Shown: piece after piece, positions 1-4,626 of the stretch
Numbering within the stretch: the first letter of the stretch is position 1
How the letters are laid out: every line of letters starts with the position of its first letter
Source of the DNA: an uncultured Eubacteriales bacterium
GTDB lineage: Bacteria; Bacillota; Clostridia; Oscillospirales; Oscillospiraceae
Assembly (NCBI GenBank): GCA_900544945.1
Contig: UQXG01000127.1
Span: 1 to 6,512 of the forward strand
Direction: 5' to 3'
Length of the DNA: 6,512 bases
The notes under the pieces: model-generated
The model's input: the letters and a program-made list of their open reading frames with translations, nothing else
What the model was told of the DNA's origin: nothing
Database searches by the model: none
Made by a program: the position numbers and the translations under genes

Positions 1-20
1 GAAAATTGATAAGAAGCCGG

Positions 21-55
21 CTTAAGGGGCGCTGCCGAAAAGCCGCCCCCTTAAG
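21..55. repeat. Imperfect inverted repeat at left edge
   Basis: The 9-base arms CTTAAGGGG (21-29) and CCCCTTAAG (47-55) are perfectly complementary and enclose a GC-rich centre that can add a few more pairs around an AAAA-containing loop. No T-run follows within a few bases on either strand, so it is not a classical intrinsic terminator. It may be a 3'-end hairpin of a gene lying to the left of the window, or the end of a small mobile or repeat element. What is seen is only the dyad symmetry. Confidence 0.45.
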
Positions 56-150
56 GATCCCCCGGCCGCATCGCCGGAAGCGGGTCGAATATTTCTGATT
101 ACTATTATTCGTATTTCGGAAGTGCTCGGACAATATGAAGAATTTTTGGC

Positions 151-177
151 AAAAAAGTGCGGGGAACCCTCGCACTT
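151..177 (-). terminator. Intrinsic terminator, minus strand (distal)
   Basis: Read on the minus strand, a stem with arms at 177-168 and 164-155 (ten pairs, one of them G:U) closes a 3-base loop and runs directly into six T (156-151), the classical Rho-independent layout. It lies about 100 bases beyond the stop codon of the HMA-domain gene and behind a first hairpin at 238-266. It therefore looks like a second, stronger stop for the same leftward transcript. No separate minus-strand gene is visible between the two hairpins. Confidence 0.7.
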
Positions 178-237
178 CAGGCTGTCGAAACACCATGCCA
201 TTGCCACACCAGTAACAGCATCAACCAGCCGCGCAAA

Positions 238-266
238 GCCCCCGGAGGGAAAATCCCTCCGGGGGC
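238..266 (-). terminator. Hairpin terminator of the HMA-domain gene
   Basis: A perfect 13-bp GC-rich stem (arms 238-250 and 254-266) with a 3-base loop starts 12 bases after the stop codon of the minus-strand HMA-domain gene. On the minus strand it is followed by TTT and then GC-rich sequence, so the T-run is short and termination may be incomplete. That would explain the second terminator at 151-177. The flank on the plus strand has no T-run. Confidence 0.7.
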
Positions 267-278
267 AGACGTTTTCGC

Positions 279-632
279 TCAGTGAATCTCCGTAACCCGG
301 TAGCCCAGCTTCTCCACAATCTCCTTCAGAGTATCGTCGGAGACCGGCTGGCTGAATGTCACCGTGGCCGTCTTCTTGTGCAGGTTGGTCTTGCAGACCA
401 CCCCGTCCAGACGGTCGATGGCCTTCTCAATCCGTGCCTGGCAGCTCTCGCAGTGCATTCCTTCCACACTCAGCACCCGCTGACCGATGGCAGGCTCCTC
501 CAGCTTCTTATGGGGTCGTTCCTCCCCACCGCCTCCGCAGCAGCCGCCGCTGCCCTTAAAATGCTTCCTGCCGCTGTTCACGGCCAGCACAACCATCACC
601 AGCAGGATTGCAAGAATGATTACGTTTCCCAT
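279..632 (-). CDS. Membrane-anchored Cys-rich protein with C-terminal HMA domain
   Basis: This 117-residue protein has three parts. Residues 3-18 form one hydrophobic helix starting right at the N-terminus. A short basic stretch and a CCGGGG patch (C31, C32) follow, as in the small Cys-rich membrane proteins often found beside FeoB. Residues about 52-115 form a ferredoxin-like heavy-metal-associated (HMA) domain with the metal site GMHCESC at 58-64 (C61, C64) and a further Cys at 80. HMA domains bind Cu(I) or other soft metals and pass them to P-type ATPases. Here the domain would be tethered to the membrane facing the cytoplasm, by inference. The start is ATG 632 with AAGGA at 640-644, seven bases upstream. 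Its promoter and operator are at 685-713 and 665-680, and two hairpin terminators follow. No copper ATPase or feo gene is in the window, so the metal served is unknown. Confidence 0.88.
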   Translation of the reverse strand: MGNVIILAILLVMVVLAVNSGRKHFKGSGGCCGGGGEERPHKKLEEPAIGQRVLSVEGMHCESCQARIEKAIDRLDGVVCKTNLHKKTATVTFSQPVSDDTLKEIVEKLGYRVTEIH

Positions 633-664
633 TGACAGTTCCTTCTTTCATTCTTCTATTCGGA

Positions 665-680
665 GTTAGCAATCTCTAAC
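665..680. promoter_or_regulatory. Putative operator at the HMA-gene start site
   Basis: The 16-base GTTAGCAATCTCTAAC has perfect 5-base arms (GTTAG/CTAAC). On the minus strand it matches 13 of 16 bases of the palindrome at 779-794. It begins four bases past the -10 box of the HMA gene, so it covers the expected +1 (near 678), a typical repressor position. TTAG...CTAA half-sites resemble those bound by DtxR/IdeR/MntR-type metalloregulators; that assignment is inference from motif shape and from the metal-binding gene it precedes. Confidence 0.6.
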
Positions 681-684
681 CGCA

Positions 685-713
685 ATGATAATACATATTA
701 CCCCAGTTGTCAA
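685..713 (-). promoter_or_regulatory. Promoter of the HMA-domain gene
   Basis: On the minus strand, TTGACA (713-708) and TATCAT (690-685) are separated by exactly 17 bases, a near-consensus sigma-A promoter. Transcription would start near 678, giving a leader of about 45 bases before ATG 632. The expected +1 falls inside the operator-like repeat at 665-680. Confidence 0.8.
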
Positions 714-740
714 GTGCGAATAAAAAGATTTGAAAGAGGC

Positions 741-769
741 TTGACAAACGGGGCAAATTCCGCTATGAT
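741..769 (+). promoter_or_regulatory. Rightward promoter without an annotated gene
   Basis: TTGACA (741-746) and TATGAT (764-769) are spaced by 17 bases on the plus strand. It is divergent from the HMA-gene promoter; the two -35 boxes are 27 bases apart. Predicted +1 is about 776, the first base of the 22-bp palindrome. No plus-strand ORF with a ribosome site and ATG follows; downstream are only a hairpin, a pyrimidine-rich stretch and a terminator, then genes on the opposite strand. Confidence 0.75.
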
Positions 770-775
770 ATGTAT

Positions 776-797
776 GTAGTTAGCAGTTGCTAACTAC
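776..797. promoter_or_regulatory. 22-bp palindromic operator
   Basis: Perfect 10-base arms (776-785 and 788-797) flank a 2-base centre; the core is GTTAGCAGTTGCTAAC (779-794). It begins at the predicted +1 of the rightward promoter. The diverged copy at 665-680 sits in the matching place of the leftward promoter, so one repressor probably controls both. The half-site looks like that of DtxR-family iron or manganese regulators, and unlike CopY (TACA..TGTA) or CsoR sites. The regulator is not encoded in the window. Confidence 0.7.
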
Positions 798-912
798 TAC
801 TGTTGTCAAATTTTGCGACAGAATAACTCTGATTCTTCCCTCTTTCAAATATCCATTTCCCCCGCAGCAATTTCCCCGTGGAGCCGAAAGCCCCACGGGG
901 AAATTGCTTTTA
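776..912 (+). ncRNA. Candidate metal-regulated small RNA
   Basis: A transcript from the promoter at 741-769 would begin near 776 and meet the terminator at 866-912 after about 135 nt. It contains the operator palindrome as a 5' hairpin, then a second possible hairpin (CTGTTGT 800-806 with GCGACAG 815-821, two G:U pairs). A pyrimidine-rich, probably unpaired stretch (about 826-863, with CCCTC and CCCCC runs) and the strong terminator stem follow. There is no ATG or ribosome site, so a peptide is unlikely. C-rich loops pairing with Shine-Dalgarno sequences are known from iron-sparing sRNAs such as Bacillus FsrA. The parallel is an inference from layout, not homology. The alternative is an orphan promoter left after loss of a divergent gene. 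Confidence 0.4.
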
Positions 913-914
913 TT
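866..914 (+). terminator. Strong terminator, T-run on plus strand
   Basis: A perfect 16-bp stem (866-881 with 893-908), extendable by two pairs, is followed on the plus strand by CTTTTATT. On the minus strand it starts two bases past the stop codon of the lectin-like ORF (stop 912-910) but lacks a T-run there. The sequence therefore best fits termination of the rightward transcript starting near 776, with possible use for the leftward operon as well. Confidence 0.75.
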
Positions 915-1311
915 CTACCGTCAGGCTCCAAACCGTCAGATTCGACTGCCGGAACGGTTCCAGATCAAAGTTCCGTTCCGCGCCCACCAGCAGACTGCCG
1001 TAATAGGGCAGGGCTTCGCTGTCCGCCGTTCCCAGCAGCACGCCGTTGAATCGGACGGTATAGCTGCTGCCGGTCTTTACCACATCCAGGATATTGTGAG
1101 CGCCGTCAAAGACCAGAGTGCTGAATACGGCTCCCTCCCCCACCTGGACAGACAGCACGTTCCCGGCCTTTCGCACCAGAAGCCCCCGGTAGGCTCCCTC
1201 TTCCTCGTTGAAGCAGGAGAGGAACGTGCCGTCCCGGTCATCCAGCAGCAAATCCGCCGTCAGATGCCAGTCTGCCGCCGGGTCGGCATACAGCCGCACA
1301 CCGGTATCCAC
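910..1311 (-). CDS. Short concanavalin A-like lectin/LamG-type domain ORF
   Basis: This 133-residue product is predicted soluble, has no signal peptide, and is rich in beta-strand-like segments. The opening VDTGVRLYADP, the LSVQVGEG and YTVRFNGVLLGT stretches and the ending NLTVWSLTVE resemble LamG/concanavalin A-like carbohydrate-binding folds (family recognition by eye, moderate confidence). The only start is GTG 1311, preceded by GGGGAG six bases upstream. It lies in the same frame as the membrane-protein ORF at 1330-1545, with one TGA and six sense codons between them. The lectin-like pattern seems to begin at or just before the GTG (GETCVDTG if read through), so the N-terminal strand normally present may be missing. 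It may be a truncated gene, the last gene of the tfoX-like operon, or the second half of a protein split by a stop. Confidence 0.6.
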   Translation of the reverse strand: MDTGVRLYADPAADWHLTADLLLDDRDGTFLSCFNEEEGAYRGLLVRKAGNVLSVQVGEGAVFSTLVFDGAHNILDVVKTGSSYTVRFNGVLLGTADSEALPYYGSLLVGAERNFDLEPFRQSNLTVWSLTVE

Positions 1312-1329
1312 GCAAGTCTCCCCGTCGCC

Positions 1330-1545
1330 TCAGGAAATTCTGAGGCGCAGGAAGGACACCAGCAGACCGATGGCCAGCAGCGGCACCGCCAGATAGACCA
1401 TCCCCGCAAAAAACAGGGCTATCAGAATCAGCGGGACTCCCACCGTAAGCAGGACGCACTTTGTGATGCTCCAGGCGGCATGGAACGCGAAGACCATAAG
1501 CCGCCAGGCAAACAGCAGAATTCCAATCCAAAACAATACCATCAT
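1330..1545 (-). CDS. Small multi-helix membrane protein of unknown function
   Basis: The 71 residues are almost all hydrophobic. One helix spans about residues 3-21, with R15 inside it; a second hydrophobic stretch (about 31-67) is long enough for two helices, breaking near G47 or P54. Lone W and K residues (W25, K29) and the ending RLRIS give a positive-inside signal for the C-terminus. No catalytic motif is seen and I do not recognise a function; similar short hydrophobic proteins occur in gut clostridia. ATG 1545 overlaps the stop of the tfoX-like gene (ATGA). A second ATG follows at once, with AAAAGG just before it, so translation is probably coupled. Confidence 0.7.
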   Translation of the reverse strand: MMVLFWIGILLFAWRLMVFAFHAAWSITKCVLLTVGVPLILIALFFAGMVYLAVPLLAIGLLVSFLRLRIS

Positions 1546-1877
1546 CCTTTTCGGTTTCCTCCTGATGCTTTTTTCTTCGGCGCGGGCAGCTGCTCATACA
1601 TAGCCCGGAACAGCTCCGTCAGAAATCCCCGGTCGTCCAGCCGATCTACCAGCAGCATTTCTCTGGCACCGGGATAGGGGATTTCGTAGATCGGATTCTC
1701 AAATTGAGCCACTGCCGCCGCCACGGGCTTGATGAGCAGCCGGTTATCGTAAATGCCGCCCGCCACCTTTCCCCGATAATAGAGGATGTACTCCCCCATC
1801 ATTGCCCGGGTGGAAATTTCCTCCAACCCGGACAGCTGCTCCAGCACATAGCGCACATATTCCTTGTCCGATGCCAT
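1542..1877 (-). CDS. TfoX/Sxy N-terminal domain protein
   Basis: The 111-residue protein matches the TfoX N-terminal domain in length and pattern. It has an N-terminal helix (residues 4-18), the family signature region TRAMMGEYILYYRGKVAGG (23-41, RxMFGGY-like in other members), the strand IYDNRLLIKP (42-51), and IPYPGAREMLLVD (66-78). A Lys-rich tail (98-111) is presumably disordered. In gamma-proteobacteria full-length TfoX/Sxy is a competence regulator. Stand-alone N-domain proteins in Firmicutes have no established role, so competence should not be assumed. ATG 1877 is supported by AAGGAGG at 1885-1891, seven bases away. It is the first gene of a tight leftward cluster with the small membrane protein. 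A -10-like TATGATAGAAT lies at 1915-1905 on the minus strand, but no good -35 goes with it. Confidence 0.85.
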   Translation of the reverse strand: MASDKEYVRYVLEQLSGLEEISTRAMMGEYILYYRGKVAGGIYDNRLLIKPVAAAVAQFENPIYEIPYPGAREMLLVDRLDDRGFLTELFRAMYEQLPAPKKKASGGNRKG

Positions 1878-1971
1878 TGTCCCGCCTCCTTAGGATTTTT
1901 GCCTATTCTATCATACGCCCACCCCTTTGGATAGGTTCTTTTTTGTCGGGTAGGCACCGATTTTTCAGGAA

Positions 1972-2000
1972 TTGCAATCCGGGGAAAAATGTGGTATGCT
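1972..2000 (+). promoter_or_regulatory. Probable nudC promoter
   Basis: TTGCAA (1972-1977) and TATGCT (1995-2000) are 17 bases apart on the plus strand, placing the start of transcription near 2007. This is downstream of the first in-frame candidate start at 1989 and supports the ATG at 2034 as the true nudC start. The rest of the 156-base gap to the divergent tfoX-like gene shows no further clear signal. Confidence 0.6.
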
Positions 2001-2033
2001 GACGGAAATCGCTTTACCATAAGGGGAATTGTC

Positions 2034-2843
2034 ATGATTCAGGATATTGCGCCCCACAGGCTGGGCAATCAATACGACCCTGCCGCCCTGCCGGAGGCAG
2101 AGGACTATGTGCTCTTTTTCGACGGCGGCAAAGTGCTGCTGACGGAAAGAGGCCTGCCCCGGGTGAAGGACTTTCCGGCAGACAGCCCCTTTACCTATCT
2201 GTTCACCCTGGACAGCAGCCGTTTCTTCCGGGCAGCGGGTGATGTTCCCCTGCCCCAGGGGAAATTTGCGGATGTCCGTGCCCTGCGGGGCAGTGATCGC
2301 TTTCCCCGGGAAATGATGTTCGCCATTCTCACCGGAAAGCACCTGTCCGACTGGTACCGGGACAACCGGTTCTGCGGCCGGTGCGGCAAGGCCATGACCC
2401 ATTCAACCCGGGAACGAGCCACGGTCTGCGCCTGCGGCAACACCGTGTATCCCCGGATTATGCCCGCGGTCATCGTAGGCGTGCGGAATGGGGAAAAGCT
2501 GCTTCTGACCAAGTACCGGAAGGGCTTTGCCCACAACGCCCTGATTGCCGGGTTCACGGAAATCGGCGAAACCGCCGAGGAGACCGTGGTGCGGGAGGTT
2601 ATGGAGGAAGCCGGTATCCGGGTGAAGAACATCACCTATTATAAATCCCAGCCCTGGGGCATTGCCAACGATCTGCTGCTGGGCTTCTACTGTGACCTGG
2701 ACGGCAGCGAGGAAATCACCATGGATCCGGGCGAGCTGAAATACGCCGCCTGGGTACGCCGGGAGGACATCGTGCTTCAACCCGATGACTACAGTCTGAC
2801 CAACGAGATGATGGCCCAGTTCAAAAACGGGAATATCCGATAA
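2034..2843 (+). CDS. nudC: NAD(+)/NADH diphosphatase (NudC-type Nudix hydrolase)
   Basis: This 269-residue enzyme should split NADH or NAD+ into NMN(H) and AMP; E. coli NudC also removes NAD caps from RNA 5' ends. Residues 1-105 form the variable N-terminal domain. A zinc ribbon follows with C114-x2-C117 and C132-x-C134, then YPRIMPAVIVGV leading into the Nudix fold. The Nudix box spans G173-I195 (GX5EX7REVMEEAGI) and is complete, with the metal-binding E191 and E192. The NADH-family tag SQPW follows at 205-208, continuing as GIAND rather than the usual PFP-S. The start is ATG 2034, because AAGGGG lies at 2021-2026 and the promoter's +1 is near 2007; the longer frame from 1989 has no ribosome site. 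The gene is single, divergent from the tfoX-like cluster, and ends at the palindromic terminator 2849-2880. Odd point: the second Cys pair is CxC, one residue shorter than usual. Confidence 0.92.
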   Translation: MIQDIAPHRLGNQYDPAALPEAEDYVLFFDGGKVLLTERGLPRVKDFPADSPFTYLFTLDSSRFFRAAGDVPLPQGKFADVRALRGSDRFPREMMFAILTGKHLSDWYRDNRFCGRCGKAMTHSTRERATVCACGNTVYPRIMPAVIVGVRNGEKLLLTKYRKGFAHNALIAGFTEIGETAEETVVREVMEEAGIRVKNITYYKSQPWGIANDLLLGFYCDLDGSEEITMDPGELKYAAWVRREDIVLQPDDYSLTNEMMAQFKNGNIR

Positions 2844-2848
2844 ACCCG

Positions 2849-2890
2849 AAAAGGCTCCCTTTGTACAAAGGGAGCCTTTTGCGTTTTTTC
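2849..2890. terminator. Bidirectional terminator between nudC and the glucosidase
   Basis: A 32-bp perfect palindrome (2849-2880; 14-bp arms around GTAC) starts five bases after the nudC stop. Its arms begin with AAAA and end with TTTT, so each strand carries a T-run after the stem; the plus strand adds a second run, TTTTTT, at 2884-2889. It lies between convergent genes and can end both transcripts. Confidence 0.9.
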
Positions 2891-2903
2891 ATTGGTTTCC
2901 GGC

Positions 2904-4571
2904 TTACGCCAGTTCCAGCACAACCACCTCGCTGGGGGCGAGGGTCATGGCGGAGCCGGTGATTTCCCGGCCGGAATTGGTCAGAAGGGTCTTCTTCACG
3001 GTTCCGGGCAAATGCAGATGCTGGATTTCCCTGCCGAAATTCGCCGCCACCAGCACTCGCTGATTGTCCTTTTCCCGGTAATAGGCCAGAATCCGGTGGG
3101 AACTTTCAAAAGCTGGACGGAATTTGCCATAGGTGAACAGCTGCCGGTATTCCGGGGATTTCCGCAGCGCCGTCAGGCGGCGGTAGTAGTTCAGCACGGA
3201 ATCCGGGTCGTTCTCCTGGGCGGCCACGTTGATTTCCGGGTAATTGTCGTTGACCTTGAGCCAGGGGGTGCCGGTGGTGAAGCCGGCGTTGGGGGAAGAA
3301 TCCCACTGCATGGGCGTTCTGGCGTTGTCCCGGCTCATTTTCTCGCAGGCGGCCAGGGCCTGCTGTTCGGTCAGCCCCGCGTCCAGAGCCACCCGGTACT
3401 GATCCTTGGTGTTGATGTCGTTGAATTCCTCGATGCTGCCCCAGTGGGCGTTGGTCATGCCGATTTCCTGACCCTGGTAAATAAAGGGAATGCCCCGCAG
3501 GAGCAAGCTCACCGTACCCAGCATTTTCTTGCCCATGGGTTTGCGGGCATAATTCGGCAGGAACCGGGAGACTCCCCGCGGCTCGTCGTGGTTTTCAATG
3601 ATGTTCGCCTTGAAGCCGATTCCCTGGGTTTCCTCCTGAGACCGGAAAATCACATCCCGCCACCGGGCAAAATCGATATCCGGAGCATCATACCAGCCGT
3701 GAGCCCCGGTGCTGAGAATATGGGCGCTGAAGTCGAACATGGTGGAAAAATATCCGTCGTCACCAATAAAGCACTTCAGCTCCTCCGGCTTCATGTTGAA
3801 CACCTCCGCCACGGTGAAGGCATCGTGCTTGGCAAAGGTATGGGTTTTCAGATCTGCCAGGAAATCTCCCACGCCCTCCACGCTGTCCACCATTTTGGTG
3901 CACATGGCCAGGCCGTCCGGGCCGTCCGCCGGATAGTCCGGGAAGGACAGATCCTTTTTGATATTGATGATGGCATCGATCCGGAAGCCCGCAAGGCCCT
4001 TGTCCAGCCACCAGTTCACCATGTCGTAGAGCTTTTGCCGCACCACCGGATTTTCCCAGTTCAGATCCGGCTGCTCCTTGGCAAACATATGGAAATAGTA
4101 TTTGTCCGTGCCGGGCACCGGCTCCCAGCAGCTTCCGCCGAAATAGGAGCGCAGATTGCTGGGAGGATTGCCGTTTTTGCCCCGGCGGAAATAGAAGTAG
4201 TCCGCGTACTCCCCCTCCGGGTCGGCCAGAGCCTTTTGGAACCATTCGTGCTCATTGGAGCAGTGGTTGATGACCAGATCCATGATGATGTGCATATCCC
4301 GCTTTTTCGCCTGGGCCAGCAGCTCGTCAAACTGCTCCATGGTGCCGAACTGCCGGGCAATGCCGTAATAGTCGGAGATGTCATAGCCCTGATCGGCAAA
4401 GGGCGAGGGGTAAATGGGAGACAGCCAGAGAATGTCAATGCCCAGGCCTTTCAGATAATCCAGCTTGGACAGAATTCCTGCCAGATCGCCGATGCCGTCA
4501 CCGTTGGTGTCGAGAAAGCTCTTGGGATAAATCTGATAGGCGACCTTATCATGCCACCACTTTTTTTCCAT
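2904..4571 (-). CDS. Alpha-glucosidase, GH13 (oligo-1,6-glucosidase subfamily)
   Basis: This 555-residue cytoplasmic enzyme (no signal peptide) should release glucose from the non-reducing end of malto- or isomalto-oligosaccharides. From ATG 4571, the N-terminal Ca-binding loop DTNGDGIGD is at 21-29 and region I, DLVINHCSNEH, at 98-108. QPDLNWENP is at 167-175, the nucleophile D199 in GFRIDAI, the acid/base E256 in TVAEVF, and the third carboxylate D329 in ENHDEPR. A C-terminal beta domain ends in VVVLELA. Length and residue numbers match Bacillus oligo-1,6-glucosidases. The residue after the nucleophile is Ala; in characterised relatives Val there goes with alpha-1,6 and Ala with alpha-1,4 activity, so a maltase-like preference is inferred. 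Trehalose-6-phosphate hydrolase is a less likely alternative. An in-frame GTG at 4580 is rejected as start because it overlaps the AGGAG ribosome site (4580-4584), which is ideally spaced for ATG 4571. It has its own promoter at 4598-4626. Confidence 0.93.
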   Translation of the reverse strand: MEKKWWHDKVAYQIYPKSFLDTNGDGIGDLAGILSKLDYLKGLGIDILWLSPIYPSPFADQGYDISDYYGIARQFGTMEQFDELLAQAKKRDMHIIMDLVINHCSNEHEWFQKALADPEGEYADYFYFRRGKNGNPPSNLRSYFGGSCWEPVPGTDKYYFHMFAKEQPDLNWENPVVRQKLYDMVNWWLDKGLAGFRIDAIINIKKDLSFPDYPADGPDGLAMCTKMVDSVEGVGDFLADLKTHTFAKHDAFTVAEVFNMKPEELKCFIGDDGYFSTMFDFSAHILSTGAHGWYDAPDIDFARWRDVIFRSQEETQGIGFKANIIENHDEPRGVSRFLPNYARKPMGKKMLGTVSLLLRGIPFIYQGQEIGMTNAHWGSIEEFNDINTKDQYRVALDAGLTEQQALAACEKMSRDNARTPMQWDSSPNAGFTTGTPWLKVNDNYPEINVAAQENDPDSVLNYYRRLTALRKSPEYRQLFTYGKFRPAFESSHRILAYYREKDNQRVLVAANFGREIQHLHLPGTVKKTLLTNSGREITGSAMTLAPSEVVVLELA

Positions 4572-4597
4572 GGAGAACACTCCTTTCCGTTTCGCTC

Positions 4598-4626
4598 ATT
4601 CTACATAGAACGCGCGGAAATGTCAA
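4598..4626 (-). promoter_or_regulatory. Promoter of the alpha-glucosidase gene
   Basis: On the minus strand TTGACA (4626-4621) and TAGAAT (4603-4598) are 17 bases apart, with +1 expected near 4591 and a 20-base leader. The -35 box overlaps the stop codon of the upstream lysR gene (4625-4623). A 12-base palindrome, TTCTACATAGAA (4599-4610), covers most of the -10 box and could be a small operator, though its 5-base arms may be chance. No terminator lies between the two genes, so lysR read-through can also reach the glucosidase. Confidence 0.75.

Noticed and set aside
2..25. Possible C-terminal tail of an upstream plus-strand gene (seven codons ending in TAA at 23-25)
   Set aside because: Eight codons are too few to support a gene, and another frame is open as well. 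The inverted repeat after the stop has no T-run.
22..207. 61-codon minus-strand ORF near the left edge
   Set aside because: It runs through the intrinsic terminator at 151-177, has no ribosome site or known domain, and its end lies in the inverted repeat at 21-55.
1238..1597. 119-codon minus-strand ORF overlapping the small membrane protein
   Set aside because: It is a different frame over the tfoX end and the membrane protein. The product is Arg/Gly/Ala-rich without a domain, while the alternative frames give a recognisable TfoX domain and clear membrane helices.
787..1677. 296-codon open frame on the plus strand downstream of the orphan promoter
   Set aside because: It starts at TTG inside the operator with no ribosome site, runs through a perfect terminator stem at 866-908, and is antisense to three minus-strand ORFs. 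The composition is low-complexity Gln/His/Pro/Arg.
1989..2033. Longer start for nudC adding 15 residues
   Set aside because: There is no ribosome site, and the likely -10 box (1995-2000) lies inside the extension; ATG 2034 has AAGGGG at seven bases.
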